From Lentisalinibacter sediminis (GTDB lineage: Bacteria > Pseudomonadota > Gammaproteobacteria > Steroidobacterales > Woeseiaceae): a stretch of 64,000 nt of DNA. Within the stretch, counting starts at the first letter, position 1. Each line of letters starts with the position of its first letter. The notes beneath the pieces were generated by a model. It saw only the letters and a program-made list of their open reading frames with translations. It did not search any database and had not been told where the DNA came from. This document shows positions 35,320-43,726 of the stretch, piece by piece. A program made the position numbers and the translations under genes. The stretch is from positions 1 through 64,000 of the forward strand of contig NZ_JAPDRF010000002.1 of the NCBI RefSeq assembly GCF_040706615.1. Direction: 5' to 3'.

Positions 35320-35520
35320 TCAGCGTACCTCTTCAGGCTTGTGGCGATTCAGTATCTCGAGGATCTCTGCTCTCGCCGCCTCCGGTACCACCACGCGAAT
35401 CCTGCGATTGTCCGGGTCGGGGTAGATCTTCTCGCTGGGTATGCCGACCGCACGGAGATCGTCCTCGACATTCTTGATGGTCTTCGCGTCGCTGTAAATC
35501 GCTATCACTTGCTCGGTCAT
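35320..35520 (-). CDS. Small hypothetical protein, 66 aa
   Basis: Soluble protein beginning MTEQVIAIYSDAKTIKNVED, with alternating strands and helices (RIRVVVPEAARAEILEIL) suggesting one ferredoxin-like alpha/beta unit. A very strong AGGAGG 8 bases upstream of the ATG at 35520 supports expression. No family recognised. It is convergent with the DUF4242 gene, and the 176-base stretch to the mechanosensitive channel gene at 35697 shows nothing else. Confidence 0.6.
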   Translation of the reverse strand: MTEQVIAIYSDAKTIKNVEDDLRAVGIPSEKIYPDPDNRRIRVVVPEAARAEILEILNRHKPEEVR

Positions 35521-35696
35521 CGCAGTTCCTCCTGGATGGACGCCCCACTCTCTAGAGATTGGCGCCAATGACGGCATTTCAAGCGGCCAACGGCAGGTAA
35601 GACCACCCGAGAATGCGGCGGGCCAAGGGAAATCCAGGGGCTTTTCTCGCCCCGAACGATCCTCGCACAGGTGCGCAGGCAGCCTGCGCTTCGACC

Positions 35697-37004
35697 TCAA
35701 TCCTCCTGCGAGCGCCGCGCCACCTCCACCGGCGTGCGCATGATCACCTCGCGGTGCGGGAACGGAATGTTGATGTCGTGCTCCTTGAAGCTGTCCCACA
35801 GCGCGAGCAACACCTGTCCGCGGATATTGGTCAGGCCGTTCTGCGGATCGCGTATCCAGAAGCGCACCAGGAAATTGAGCGAGGAGTCGCCGAACTCGGT
35901 CATCCAGCAGACCGGCTTCTTCGACGACTCCACCCGGTCCACCGACGAGGCCGCCTCGATGGCCAGTTCGATCACCTGGTGAGGATCCGAGGAATACGAG
36001 ACGCCGAACGGCACGTCGATACGCACCAGATCGTCGGAGAACGACCAGTTGATGACTTCACGCGTGATGAAGTCCTCGTTCGGAATCAGGTATTCGCGGC
36101 CGTCGCGTGTGACCACCGAGACGAAACGCGCCCGCAGCTCGCGGATCCAGCCGAACGTTTCGCCCAGTGAAATGGTATCGCCCGGCTTAATGGAGCGGTC
36201 GAGCAGGATGATGATGCCGGAGATGAAATTCGAGACGACCTTCTGCAGACCGAAACCGATACCGACACCGATGGCACCGGAGAGGACGGTGAACACGGTG
36301 AGGTCGATGCCGAGGCCGCCGAGGGCGACCAGCGCCGCGACGACCACCAGCGTGATGCGCAACACCTTGCCGATGAGCACACGCAGCGACGGCGTCAGCT
36401 CATCCGATTTCTGGATACGCTGATCCAGGAAATTGCCAATGCTCGTGGCGGCCCACAGCGCCACCCCGAGGAGCAGTACAGCCTTGATGGCGACCAGCAG
36501 CGTCAGCCTGGCGCCGCCGGTGCCGATCTCGAAACCGATATTCCCGAGCACCGCGGCGATGTCGTCCGTGATCCCGAGCACAGTGGCCGCGACGTAGGCC
36601 CAGCCGAGAACGGCGAACGTGCGCCCGATGGCACGGCTGCGTATGACCTGCGAGCCGAACGAGATGACGAGCCACGCCAGACTCAGCAGCAGTACGTTCG
36701 ACAGCAGAATGTCGTTCTCGGGCCAGCCGATGCTGCGCACCAGCACGTCTGCCGTGCCGAGAAACAGTACGAAGAAGATCCAGAGGAGCCGGCGCAGCAA
36801 AAGGACGATCAGGCGCAGGACGCCCGGATAACCCTTGATGCCGCGCGCCCGTTCCTCGAGCCGCGGCTTCGCCCACCAGGTGAGGCCCCAGGCAAGGGCG
36901 AAAAGACCGATGATCAGCCCCGCCTGGAACAAGACGCCCGTTTGTTGCAGATAGCCGAGCGCTAGCTGACCGTATTCAGTGGCTCGTGCCAGATATTCTT
37001 CCAA
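35697..37004 (-). CDS. MscS-family mechanosensitive ion channel
   Basis: 435 aa with about five membrane segments before the conserved MscS core: TVLSGAIGVGIGFGLQKVVSNFISGIIILLDRSIKPGDTI (pore helix and beta domain), then IRELRARFVSVVTRDGREYLIPNEDFI. It opens under membrane tension to relieve osmotic pressure. The N-terminal extension of about 200 residues makes it longer than E. coli MscS. The start codon is a TTG at 37004 with a weak Shine-Dalgarno sequence. Confidence 0.93.
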   Translation of the reverse strand: MEEYLARATEYGQLALGYLQQTGVLFQAGLIIGLFALAWGLTWWAKPRLEERARGIKGYPGVLRLIVLLLRRLLWIFFVLFLGTADVLVRSIGWPENDILLSNVLLLSLAWLVISFGSQVIRSRAIGRTFAVLGWAYVAATVLGITDDIAAVLGNIGFEIGTGGARLTLLVAIKAVLLLGVALWAATSIGNFLDQRIQKSDELTPSLRVLIGKVLRITLVVVAALVALGGLGIDLTVFTVLSGAIGVGIGFGLQKVVSNFISGIIILLDRSIKPGDTISLGETFGWIRELRARFVSVVTRDGREYLIPNEDFITREVINWSFSDDLVRIDVPFGVSYSSDPHQVIELAIEAASSVDRVESSKKPVCWMTEFGDSSLNFLVRFWIRDPQNGLTNIRGQVLLALWDSFKEHDINIPFPHREVIMRTPVEVARRSQED

Positions 37005-37124
37005 GGCCCGCCCCGGAGAGAGTGACGGGTATTACTGTACCAGAGCCTGTATGGTGCCGATCATCGGCCGCCGAACGGCGAACGAAGGTGTAAACCATGT
37101 GACCGGAATACACCCTAAGGTTTT

Positions 37125-37200
37125 TGGTGCCGGAAGAGGGATTCGAACCCCCGACCTACTGATTACAAATCAGTTGCTCTGCCAGCTGAGCTATTCCGGC
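37125..37200 (-). tRNA. tRNA-Thr (anticodon TGT)
   Basis: A 76-nt tRNA on the minus strand: acceptor stem GCCGGAA/TTCCGGC, anticodon loop TTTGTAA (TGT), T loop GGTTCGAATCC, encoded CCA. It stands alone between the MscS gene and a membrane-protein gene; 37005-37124 and 37201-37301 hold no other gene that I can see. Confidence 0.97.
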
Positions 37201-37301
37201 ATCTTTGTCGACTGAGGTGTCGATTGTAGGCAAGGCGCGACCAGCCGTCACCTGCCAGAAAGGCTCGCTGTGGTAGCGTGCTCCTGTCATCACCACCAAC
37301 C

Positions 37302-38003
37302 ATGTCCATGCAAGGCAAGACTGCCCTCATGCTCTTCGGTGCCCTCGCAATACTGGGCCACTGCGCCGGTATGGCCACCGACGTGTATTCGGGATTCGCC
37401 GCCGGCGTGCGCATCGGCCTTGTGAGTGCCACTTCCCTGTCGTTCGAACACGTGGCACCGCTGTTCCAGGCGATCTCGCTGGCCGATGCCCGCACGGGCC
37501 ATTATCTGGCAGTGCTGTTCATCCCGTTGGGTATTTTCGGCGTTCTGCAGATCTTCGCGGCCCTCAACCCACGTCAGCACCCGGAGACCTACGCACTCCT
37601 GCTGTTCGGGATACTGACCGTAGTCCACGGGATGTTCTTTCACGGTAGCCTGGCGTTCGTGGCCGGCGCATTACAGACGGAGTCCGAGCTGCTGCCTTAC
37701 TTCAATTCGCTGAGCCAGCCGTTCGGAAAGCTGCTCCTGGCAGGCGACGTTCTCGTCTCGGGAATATTCGTGCTTATCGCGGCGTTCCGGGTCACCGTCT
37801 TTCCACGCCTCTTCGCTCTCTGGAATCCGGTGCTGATCCAGGCCGCACTCCTGATGCTGATCGCCCTGGCACCGTATCCGCTGGACCATCTGCTGTGGCT
37901 CACGCTGTTCAATGCGTCGCTCGCGCTCTGGTATCTCGGCACCACGATCGTGATCGGCAAGAGCGCCTCTCCGGACCTGCCGGACACCCTGCGGCCGACC
38001 TGA
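37302..38003 (+). CDS. Integral membrane protein, function unknown
   Basis: 233 aa with about six membrane segments (for example ALMLFGALAILGHCAGMATDVYSG, YLAVLFIPLGIFGVLQIFAALNP, PVLIQAALLMLIALAPYPL). No transporter or enzyme motif is recognised. Three candidate starts exist (GTG 37278, ATG 37302, ATG 37308); ATG 37302 is listed. It is divergent from the tRNA-Thr gene. Confidence 0.6.
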   Translation: MSMQGKTALMLFGALAILGHCAGMATDVYSGFAAGVRIGLVSATSLSFEHVAPLFQAISLADARTGHYLAVLFIPLGIFGVLQIFAALNPRQHPETYALLLFGILTVVHGMFFHGSLAFVAGALQTESELLPYFNSLSQPFGKLLLAGDVLVSGIFVLIAAFRVTVFPRLFALWNPVLIQAALLMLIALAPYPLDHLLWLTLFNASLALWYLGTTIVIGKSASPDLPDTLRPT

Positions 38004-38132
38004 AATACCCTGAGTCCCAACCCTCCACGGCTTTTACTGACGGCCACTTACGGAAACCCGTATTGAACTGCCGCCCCGCTCGGCTATCCTCATGCGGGTT
38101 TACGGCTCCGGGAAACGCACCGAGGTTCTGAC

Positions 38133-38678
38133 GTGGCCAAGACGCTGCTGCTGTATTTCAGTCTGTACGGGCACACCCGCCGCATCGCCGAGCGCATCCG
38201 CGACCGCATGGCGGAGCTGGGCGAGGACGTGGACGCGGTCTCGCTGCTCGAGAACCCGGATGTGGACCCCACGCAGTACGAGCGCATCATCCTCGGCGCC
38301 TGCATTCGCAACGGCAAGCACAAGCCGCCGGTGTGGGATTTCATCCGCAGGTACAAGCCCCTGCTGGACGAGCGGCCGAGCGCCTTCTTCTCCGTGAACC
38401 TGGTGGCAAGAAAGCCTGAGAAGAACACGCCGGAGACGAACCCGTACACGAAGCAGTTCGTGCAGAAGAGTCCCTGGCAGCCGGATCTACTGGGCGTGTT
38501 CGCCGGGGATCTCGACTACCAGCGCTACGGCACCATGGACCGCAACATCATCCGCTTCATCATGTGGATCACGAAGGGCCCGACGGATCCGCAGACGAAG
38601 GAGCAGTACACGGACTGGGCAGTGGTGGACCGCTTCGCCGAGCAGGCCGCCGCCCTCGGCAAGGCCGAGGCCGCCTGA
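38133..38678 (+). CDS. hemG: Menaquinone-dependent protoporphyrinogen IX dehydrogenase HemG
   Basis: 181 aa, same length as E. coli HemG. Flavodoxin-fold FMN site LLLYFSLYGHTRRIAERI at the N terminus, YERIILGACIRNGKHKPPVWDFIRRYKPLL, and SVNLVARKPEKNTPETNPY in the long insertion typical of HemG. It oxidises protoporphyrinogen IX to protoporphyrin IX in heme synthesis, passing electrons to quinone at the inner membrane. The GTG start at 38133 is preceded by GAGGTT. A cytochrome-b gene follows 16 bases downstream. Confidence 0.92.
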   Translation: MAKTLLLYFSLYGHTRRIAERIRDRMAELGEDVDAVSLLENPDVDPTQYERIILGACIRNGKHKPPVWDFIRRYKPLLDERPSAFFSVNLVARKPEKNTPETNPYTKQFVQKSPWQPDLLGVFAGDLDYQRYGTMDRNIIRFIMWITKGPTDPQTKEQYTDWAVVDRFAEQAAALGKAEAA

Positions 38679-38694
38679 GCCCTCGCGTCCGCCG

Positions 38695-39210
38695 TTGCGC
38701 CGGGTACTCGACAAGCTTGCCGACAGCCAGCACCTGGTGTTGCTGCTGCTCTCCCTCTGGCTGGTACTGACCAGCCCCTGGATCACGATGCGCAAGGGCA
38801 TCCCGGAGTCCGCCGGCTTCCTGGACTACGCCCACATCGCGCTGGGCCTCGTGCTGGTGCCGCTGGGGCTTGCCTATTTCGCCACCAACACGCTGGGCGG
38901 CCGCTGGCGGGATTATTTCCCCTGGCTCGCCGGCAATTTCGCGGAGGTGAAGCGCGATGTCGTCGGCATCCCGAAGGGCCGGCTGCCCCAGCCGGGCGGC
39001 GCCGGGCTGTTTTCGCTGATCGAGGGCCTGGTGCTGGTGCTGCTGGTGGCCACCGCGCTTACGGGGCTCGGCTGGTTCGTGCTGGAAGGCTCGCGGGCTG
39101 CGATGGCCTGGCGGGACTGGCACATCGTGACCGCGGACGCCCTGGTGGTGGGCATGATCGTGCACGCGGTGGCCGCCTCGCTCCATCTGCTGGAGTTTCT
39201 GCTCGAATAG
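38695..39210 (+). CDS. Cytochrome b561-type membrane protein
   Basis: 171 aa with four membrane segments. Histidines in SQHLVLLLLSLWL, DYAHIALGLVLVP, RDWHIVTADALVVGMIVHAVAASLHLLEF are placed like the heme-b ligands of cytochrome b561 / Ni-Fe-hydrogenase b-subunit domains. It is predicted to pass electrons to or from quinone. The start codon is a TTG at 38695; no better start is visible. Immediate linkage to hemG suggests a redox partnership, which is inferred. Confidence 0.78.
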   Translation: MRRVLDKLADSQHLVLLLLSLWLVLTSPWITMRKGIPESAGFLDYAHIALGLVLVPLGLAYFATNTLGGRWRDYFPWLAGNFAEVKRDVVGIPKGRLPQPGGAGLFSLIEGLVLVLLVATALTGLGWFVLEGSRAAMAWRDWHIVTADALVVGMIVHAVAASLHLLEFLLE

Positions 39211-39268
39211 CGTTCGCCCGCGGTGGCAGGCATTGCCGGCTCGTGTCAGCCTCTGGCGGAGCGCCCGT

Positions 39269-40036
39269 CTAGGGCGGGCAGACGGCGTCCGGGCCGGTGA
39301 CGATGTTGTCCACGCCTAGCACGCTGGCGAAGCCTCCCGGATCCTGGTCGGGGTCGAGCCGCACGTCCACCCAGTACGTGGTGGCCTCCCGGGTCTGCGG
39401 TACCACCTCGGCGTCCAGCCCCAAGTCGAGAGCCTGCTGCTGGAGTCGCTCGGCCCGCTCCTCGTCACTGAAGAGTCCCAGCGAGATGGTGCGCTCGCCG
39501 TCGTCCTCGGGCATGGGGTAAGCGTCCTCGAAGCCCGCCTCCTGCAGCACGGCCACCTGGCGGTTGGCCTCCTCCCGGCTCGGGATGTTGCGGATCTGCA
39601 CCCAGTGGCCCAGGAAGACCTCTTCGCTGGCACTGCGCAGGCCCGCTTCGCCGCCGAGGTCGCGCACCCGGGCGACGACGTCCTCTCCCGTCTCGGCGCT
39701 GCCGAAGGGGCCCATGCTGATGCAGACGTCCGTGGCCGGGGCGGCGGCTTCGGCAGTTTCGGCAGATTGCCGGGCCGGTGCCGGCGCCGCCGGCTCTTCT
39801 GCGGTGAAGTCGGTATCCGGCGCGGCATCGGCAGAGGGAACGATGGGCCGACCGGCCATGCCGGACTCGCCGGCCGCCGTTGCTCCCCCGGAGGACGCGG
39901 GCGCCAGTTCCAGCGTGGGGCCGAGATCGGACGCCCGGAAGCGGGTGGCGCCCTCGGAAGGCGGTTCCGCCACCCACTGGTTCCAGGCGAAGAAGATGAC
40001 GTTGGCCAGCGCGAGCAGGAGAACGAGGTTTCTCAT
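39269..40036 (-). CDS. SPOR-domain inner-membrane protein
   Basis: 255 aa. One N-terminal membrane segment (RNLVLLLALANVIFFAWNQWVAEPP), an Ala/Glu/Pro-rich linker, and a C-terminal SPOR region (CISMGPFGSAETGEDVVARVRDLG..HWVQIRNIPSREEANRQVAVLQEAG..ISLGLFSDEERAERLQQQALDLG) with duplicated units. SPOR domains bind denuded peptidoglycan at the septum. It overlaps coaX by four bases, as in many gammaproteobacterial birA-coaX-SPOR operons. Confidence 0.85.
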   Translation of the reverse strand: MRNLVLLLALANVIFFAWNQWVAEPPSEGATRFRASDLGPTLELAPASSGGATAAGESGMAGRPIVPSADAAPDTDFTAEEPAAPAPARQSAETAEAAAPATDVCISMGPFGSAETGEDVVARVRDLGGEAGLRSASEEVFLGHWVQIRNIPSREEANRQVAVLQEAGFEDAYPMPEDDGERTISLGLFSDEERAERLQQQALDLGLDAEVVPQTREATTYWVDVRLDPDQDPGGFASVLGVDNIVTGPDAVCPP

Positions 40037-40794
40037 TCCGCCCCCGCGAGCGCCGCGAGGCCCTCGAGTACCAGGTCCGGCCGGTTCTCCACCGTGTAGT
40101 GCCACTGGCGCTGGATGCGCCGCGCATCCCCGCCCGTCAGCAGGATACGGGGTACCTGATCGATGCCCTCGACCACGCGGCAGGCCCGCTCCATGGCGCC
40201 GCAGACGGCCGCCAGCGCACCGCTGCGCACGGCCTGGTCCGTGTTGCGGCCGAACAGGTTCTCCGGCTCCGGGTCGTCCGCGCCGGCGCCGTCGGTGCCG
40301 ATACCGCTGGTGGCCGTGTCGAGCACCCGGCCCATGAGCGTGAGGCCGAGCAGGATGAGGCCGCCCAGGTGTTTGCCGGAGGAGTCGATGGCATCCAGGG
40401 TGGTGGCGGTGCCGGCGTCCACCACCAGCAGCGCTTCGTCCGGGTAGCGGCTCCAGGCGCCCACGCAGGCCGCCCAGCGGTCCACGCCCAGCCGGGCGGG
40501 CTCGTCGTAACCGTTGGTGAAGCCGCAGGCCTCGGCGCGGCTGGTGGCGAAGTCGATGTCGATGCCGGCCCTCTCGTCGATGGCGCGGGAGAGATCCGCG
40601 GCCACCCGCCGGCCGGCCACGTTGGCCGCGACGACGCGGTCGATGTCGTCGGGCAGCGTGTCCAGCACGGCGGCGTAGTTGTCCGACTCGCATTCCTTGT
40701 GGGTGCGGTAGCCGGCGCCGGCCACCTCGCCGGAGGCCGTGAGGACGCCCCACTTGAGGCGGGTGTTGCCGATGTCGAAGAGGGCGGTGCTCAT
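40033..40794 (-). CDS. coaX: Type III pantothenate kinase CoaX
   Basis: 253 aa. Phosphorylates pantothenate with ATP, first step of coenzyme A synthesis. FDIGNTRLKWG is the phosphate-binding loop, RLGVDRWAACVGAW and VVDAGTATTLDAID are the conserved type III motifs, and ILLTGGDA is near the C terminus. Four-base overlap with the SPOR gene and a one-base junction with birA mark one operon. Confidence 0.95.
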   Translation of the reverse strand: MSTALFDIGNTRLKWGVLTASGEVAGAGYRTHKECESDNYAAVLDTLPDDIDRVVAANVAGRRVAADLSRAIDERAGIDIDFATSRAEACGFTNGYDEPARLGVDRWAACVGAWSRYPDEALLVVDAGTATTLDAIDSSGKHLGGLILLGLTLMGRVLDTATSGIGTDGAGADDPEPENLFGRNTDQAVRSGALAAVCGAMERACRVVEGIDQVPRILLTGGDARRIQRQWHYTVENRPDLVLEGLAALAGAE

Positions 40795-41630
40795 CAGTTT
40801 CCGGTGCCCGGGGCGGGACGGCGGCAGCGCAGGATATCACCGGCGATGATACGCCGCTGCCCGTCCGGCGTGTCCACCAGCAACGCACCGCCGGTATCGA
40901 TGCCGGCGGCCACGCCGCGCGCTTCGCCGTCGGCATCACGCACGGTCACCTCGCTGCCGCGCAGCCAGTCGCGGCGCTGCCAGCGCTCGGCGAAGGGCGC
41001 GAATCCCTCGGCCTCGTAGGCGTCGAAAGCGCCCTGCAGGGCGTCGATCAGCGCCGCCGCCAGGTGGTTGCGTGCCGGCAGCGGTTCCAGCACTTCGGCC
41101 AGCGCGGCGGGACCCCGGCCCCAGCCGATGTCGCCGGGCGGCACGAACCCCGCCGGCAGCGAGACGTTGATGCCGATGCCCACCACCACATGCATGGCGG
41201 CGCCGGCGCGGCCGGCGATCTCCGAGAGGATGCCGCCCAGCTTGCCGTCGATCAGTACCAGATCGTTGGGCCACTTCAGCCGGATGTCCGCCGCGCCGGA
41301 CGACTCCAGCGCCTCGGCGGCGGCGGTGCCGCAGGCCAGCGTCAGGGCGGAGATGCCGTCGGCGGGCACGGTGACCGCGCGGGCCACGGACAGGCACAGG
41401 CCGTGGCCCGGCGGGATGTCCCACTGGCGGCCCCGCCGGCCGCGGCCCTTCGACTGGAAGTCGGCGACGGCGGCGGCCAGGCGCCCCGCCGCGGGCGGCG
41501 TCTGCCCGGCCAGCCAGTCGTTGGTGGAGTCGATGGTGTCGAAGACGTCCAGGTGCTCGAGCCAGGCCTCGCTGCCACCGGGCAGGGCGTCACGGATGCC
41601 TTCCTCGTCGAGGGGATCGGGGGTCGGCAT
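40794..41630 (-). CDS. birA: Biotin--protein ligase BirA without DNA-binding domain
   Basis: 278 aa. Attaches biotin to acetyl-CoA carboxylase. Seen: STNDWL, the biotinyl-AMP loop KGRGRRGRQW, LKWPNDLV, GKLGGILSE and VVGIGINV, plus a C-terminal SH3-like domain (EARGVAAGIDTGGALLV..RIIAGDI). The N-terminal helix-turn-helix of the E. coli dual-function BirA is missing, so it is a ligase only. First gene of the birA-coaX-SPOR unit, 6 bases after plsY. Confidence 0.93.
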   Translation of the reverse strand: MPTPDPLDEEGIRDALPGGSEAWLEHLDVFDTIDSTNDWLAGQTPPAAGRLAAAVADFQSKGRGRRGRQWDIPPGHGLCLSVARAVTVPADGISALTLACGTAAAEALESSGAADIRLKWPNDLVLIDGKLGGILSEIAGRAGAAMHVVVGIGINVSLPAGFVPPGDIGWGRGPAALAEVLEPLPARNHLAAALIDALQGAFDAYEAEGFAPFAERWQRRDWLRGSEVTVRDADGEARGVAAGIDTGGALLVDTPDGQRRIIAGDILRCRRPAPGTGN

Positions 41631-41636
41631 GGAGGG

Positions 41637-42296
41637 TCAGGCTTCCGGGCCGGAGCGCGGACGGAAGATCATCAGGCGCTCGTTGCGGTTCTCGTTGCCG
41701 GCCCGCATGCGCGCGATGTTGGAGCGATGGGTCCAGAGCATGAACAGCGCGGCGATCAGCGCGAATATCACGAAGGGACGGCCGGCCGGCCCGGGGCTGG
41801 TGGCGATCATCAGCGCCGCGCTCCAGGCAGTGATCATGGTGGCGAGCCCCACGTAGCCGCTGAGCACGATGACGCCCAGCCAGACGAGGATCAGCGGCAG
41901 CAGGAGGACGGGGGCGAGCACGCCGAAGGCGCCCACCAGCGTCGCCGCGCCCTTGCCGCCGCGGAAGCGGTGCCAGACCGGATAGACGTGGCCCACCACG
42001 GCAGCGCCGGCACACGACAGTGTGAGCCAGTGGCGGTTCACGACGGGGTCGAGGCCGACGCCCGGGATATCGAGCCCCGGTATGACGCCCGCGGCCAGCA
42101 CGCCCTTGCCCACGTCCACGACAATCACGCCGAGGGCGAACAACTTGCCCTGGGTGCGCAGCGCGTTGGTGCCGCCCACGTTGCCGCTGCCCACGCTGGC
42201 GAGATCTACGCCACCCCGCAGCCGCCCCATGAGCACGCCGCCCATGATCGAGCCCAGGAAGTAGGCGATGAGTACCTTCAGTCCGAGTTCCAGCAT
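41637..42296 (-). CDS. plsY: Glycerol-3-phosphate acyltransferase PlsY
   Basis: 219 aa integral membrane protein. Transfers an acyl group from acyl-phosphate to glycerol-3-phosphate, first step in phospholipid synthesis. The family motifs are visible: FLGSIMGGVLMGRLRGGVDLASVGSGNVGGTNALRTQG, DVGKGVLA and HVYPVWHRFRGGKGAAT. The ATG at 42296 matches the family N terminus. It precedes birA on the same strand. Confidence 0.95.
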   Translation of the reverse strand: MLELGLKVLIAYFLGSIMGGVLMGRLRGGVDLASVGSGNVGGTNALRTQGKLFALGVIVVDVGKGVLAAGVIPGLDIPGVGLDPVVNRHWLTLSCAGAAVVGHVYPVWHRFRGGKGAATLVGAFGVLAPVLLLPLILVWLGVIVLSGYVGLATMITAWSAALMIATSPGPAGRPFVIFALIAALFMLWTHRSNIARMRAGNENRNERLMIFRPRSGPEA

Positions 42297-42345
42297 ACGA
42301 GTGATCTGGTGTGCGGCCCGCGGCATCGGGGCCGGTGGAATTGTA

Positions 42346-43239
42346 TCACCCGCCCCCGGCCGGCTGCGGCTCGCGGCGCGGACGCGAGCCCATGAAGATG
42401 GCCGCCAGCGCGATGGCGGCGCCGGCCATCTCGGTAGCGCTCACCACCCGGCCGAACAGCAGGATCTCCCACACGTAGGAGAGCAGCGGCTGCAGCAACA
42501 GCGAGATGCCCACCACCGCGGTGGACACCCGGGACAGGCTGCCGGCGATCAGCAGCCAGCCGAGCACGTGGGAGAGCACGCCGTAGCACACCAGCCAGCC
42601 GGCATCGGCAGCGCTGGGCACGGCGAAGGACTCACCCTCCGCCAGCACCATGGCACCGAGGACGGCGGCACACACCAGCGACATGACTGCGATCTCCGCC
42701 CGCGGCAGCACGTGACCGCTCTCCGCCTGGGCGCGGCGCAGCGACAGGAGGTAACCGGTGTAGCTGGCCGCGGTCGCCAGCCCGAAGACGACGCCCAGCC
42801 GGTATTCCGGGCTCAGCACGCTCCAGTCCACGCCCACCACCAGCGCGAGTCCCACCATGGCGACCGGGATTGCGATCAGCTGCCAGACGCTCGCCCGCTG
42901 GCCGAGGAAGATGATGCCCACGGCGGTCATGGCGAACACCTGGAAGTTGGCCAGCAGCGTGGATAGCCCGGGCCCCACGTAGAGCACGCTGCGGTGCCAG
43001 AACCACAGATCCAGCGCGAAGAACACGGCCGCGGCGACGATGGCGACGAAGGCCACCCGGTTGAAGCGGAAACTGCGCCCGGTGGCGGCGATGAACACCG
43101 TGAGCGCGATGCCGCCGATCAGCATGCGGTAGAAGGCGCTCGCCGTCGGCGCCACGTCCACCAGCGCCACCCACACCGGGGAGAAGCTGATCAGCGTCGC
43201 GCCCAGGAAAATGCGGGCTCGAGGCGGTATCAGCGGCAC
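42346..43239 (-). CDS. DMT-superfamily EamA transporter
   Basis: 297 aa with about ten membrane segments in two EamA halves (for example VALVDVAPTASAFYRMLIGGIALTVFIA and VLSHVLGWLLIAGSLSRVSTAVVGISLLLQPLLSYVW). Predicted metabolite or drug exporter of the inner membrane, substrate unknown. A GTG at 43239 is the start listed. It is divergent from the SdpR-like regulator gene. Confidence 0.85.
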   Translation of the reverse strand: MPLIPPRARIFLGATLISFSPVWVALVDVAPTASAFYRMLIGGIALTVFIAATGRSFRFNRVAFVAIVAAAVFFALDLWFWHRSVLYVGPGLSTLLANFQVFAMTAVGIIFLGQRASVWQLIAIPVAMVGLALVVGVDWSVLSPEYRLGVVFGLATAASYTGYLLSLRRAQAESGHVLPRAEIAVMSLVCAAVLGAMVLAEGESFAVPSAADAGWLVCYGVLSHVLGWLLIAGSLSRVSTAVVGISLLLQPLLSYVWEILLFGRVVSATEMAGAAIALAAIFMGSRPRREPQPAGGG

Positions 43240-43382
43240 GGGGCGGGCCCTGTCTGGCGGGTGAGCGGCATAGGATCCTCTGCAAGCACGAGGGCTGGCA
43301 TTCTAAAGAGCGGACGCCGGCCCGGCCATGGCCGCGATGAACGGGTACGGCAGCCTCGGGTTTCGGCTCTGTCTTGTATTTA

Positions 43383-43400
43383 GATGTTTCTCGAAATATC
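43383..43400. promoter_or_regulatory. Candidate operator upstream of the SdpR-like regulator
   Basis: GATGTTTC-TC-GAAATATC, an inverted repeat with 7 of 8 arm positions paired, ending 8 bases before the ATG of the ArsR-family gene. ArsR repressors of the SdpR type bind such dyads at their own promoters, so this is a plausible autoregulatory operator. Binding is inferred. Confidence 0.5.
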
Positions 43401-43408
43401 ATAACACC

Positions 43409-43726
43409 ATGAAGCAACAGTCCGTCTTCAAGGCCCTGGCGGATCCCACCCGCCGCTCCATCCTGCGGCGGCTGCGCAAGGGCTCGAAGACGGCGGGCGA
43501 ACTGGCCGAGGCGTTCCCCATCACCCGCGCCTCGCTGTCGCACCACTTCGGCATCCTGAAGGCCGCCGATCTGGTGCGCACGGAACGCCGCGGCCAGCAC
43601 ATCGTCTACTCCCTGAACGCCTCGGTGATGGAGGAGGTGGCGGCGCTGTTCATGGACCTGTTCGGGTCCGACGGCAGCCCGGATGGAAACGGCGGCGACC
43701 ATGACAAGGAGACCGAACGCTCATGA
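43409..43726 (+). CDS. ArsR-family repressor, SdpR-like
   Basis: 105 aa. MKQQSVFKALADPTRRSILRRLRKGSKTAGELAEAFPITRASLSHHFGILKAADLVRTERRGQHIVYSLNA is an intact winged helix of the ArsR family; LADPTRR and the lack of a metal-binding cysteine motif are typical of the SdpR (autorepressor) group. It overlaps the SdpI-like gene by four bases, the sdpR-sdpI arrangement described in Bacillus. The ATG at 43409 fits the family start. Confidence 0.85.
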   Translation: MKQQSVFKALADPTRRSILRRLRKGSKTAGELAEAFPITRASLSHHFGILKAADLVRTERRGQHIVYSLNASVMEEVAALFMDLFGSDGSPDGNGGDHDKETERS

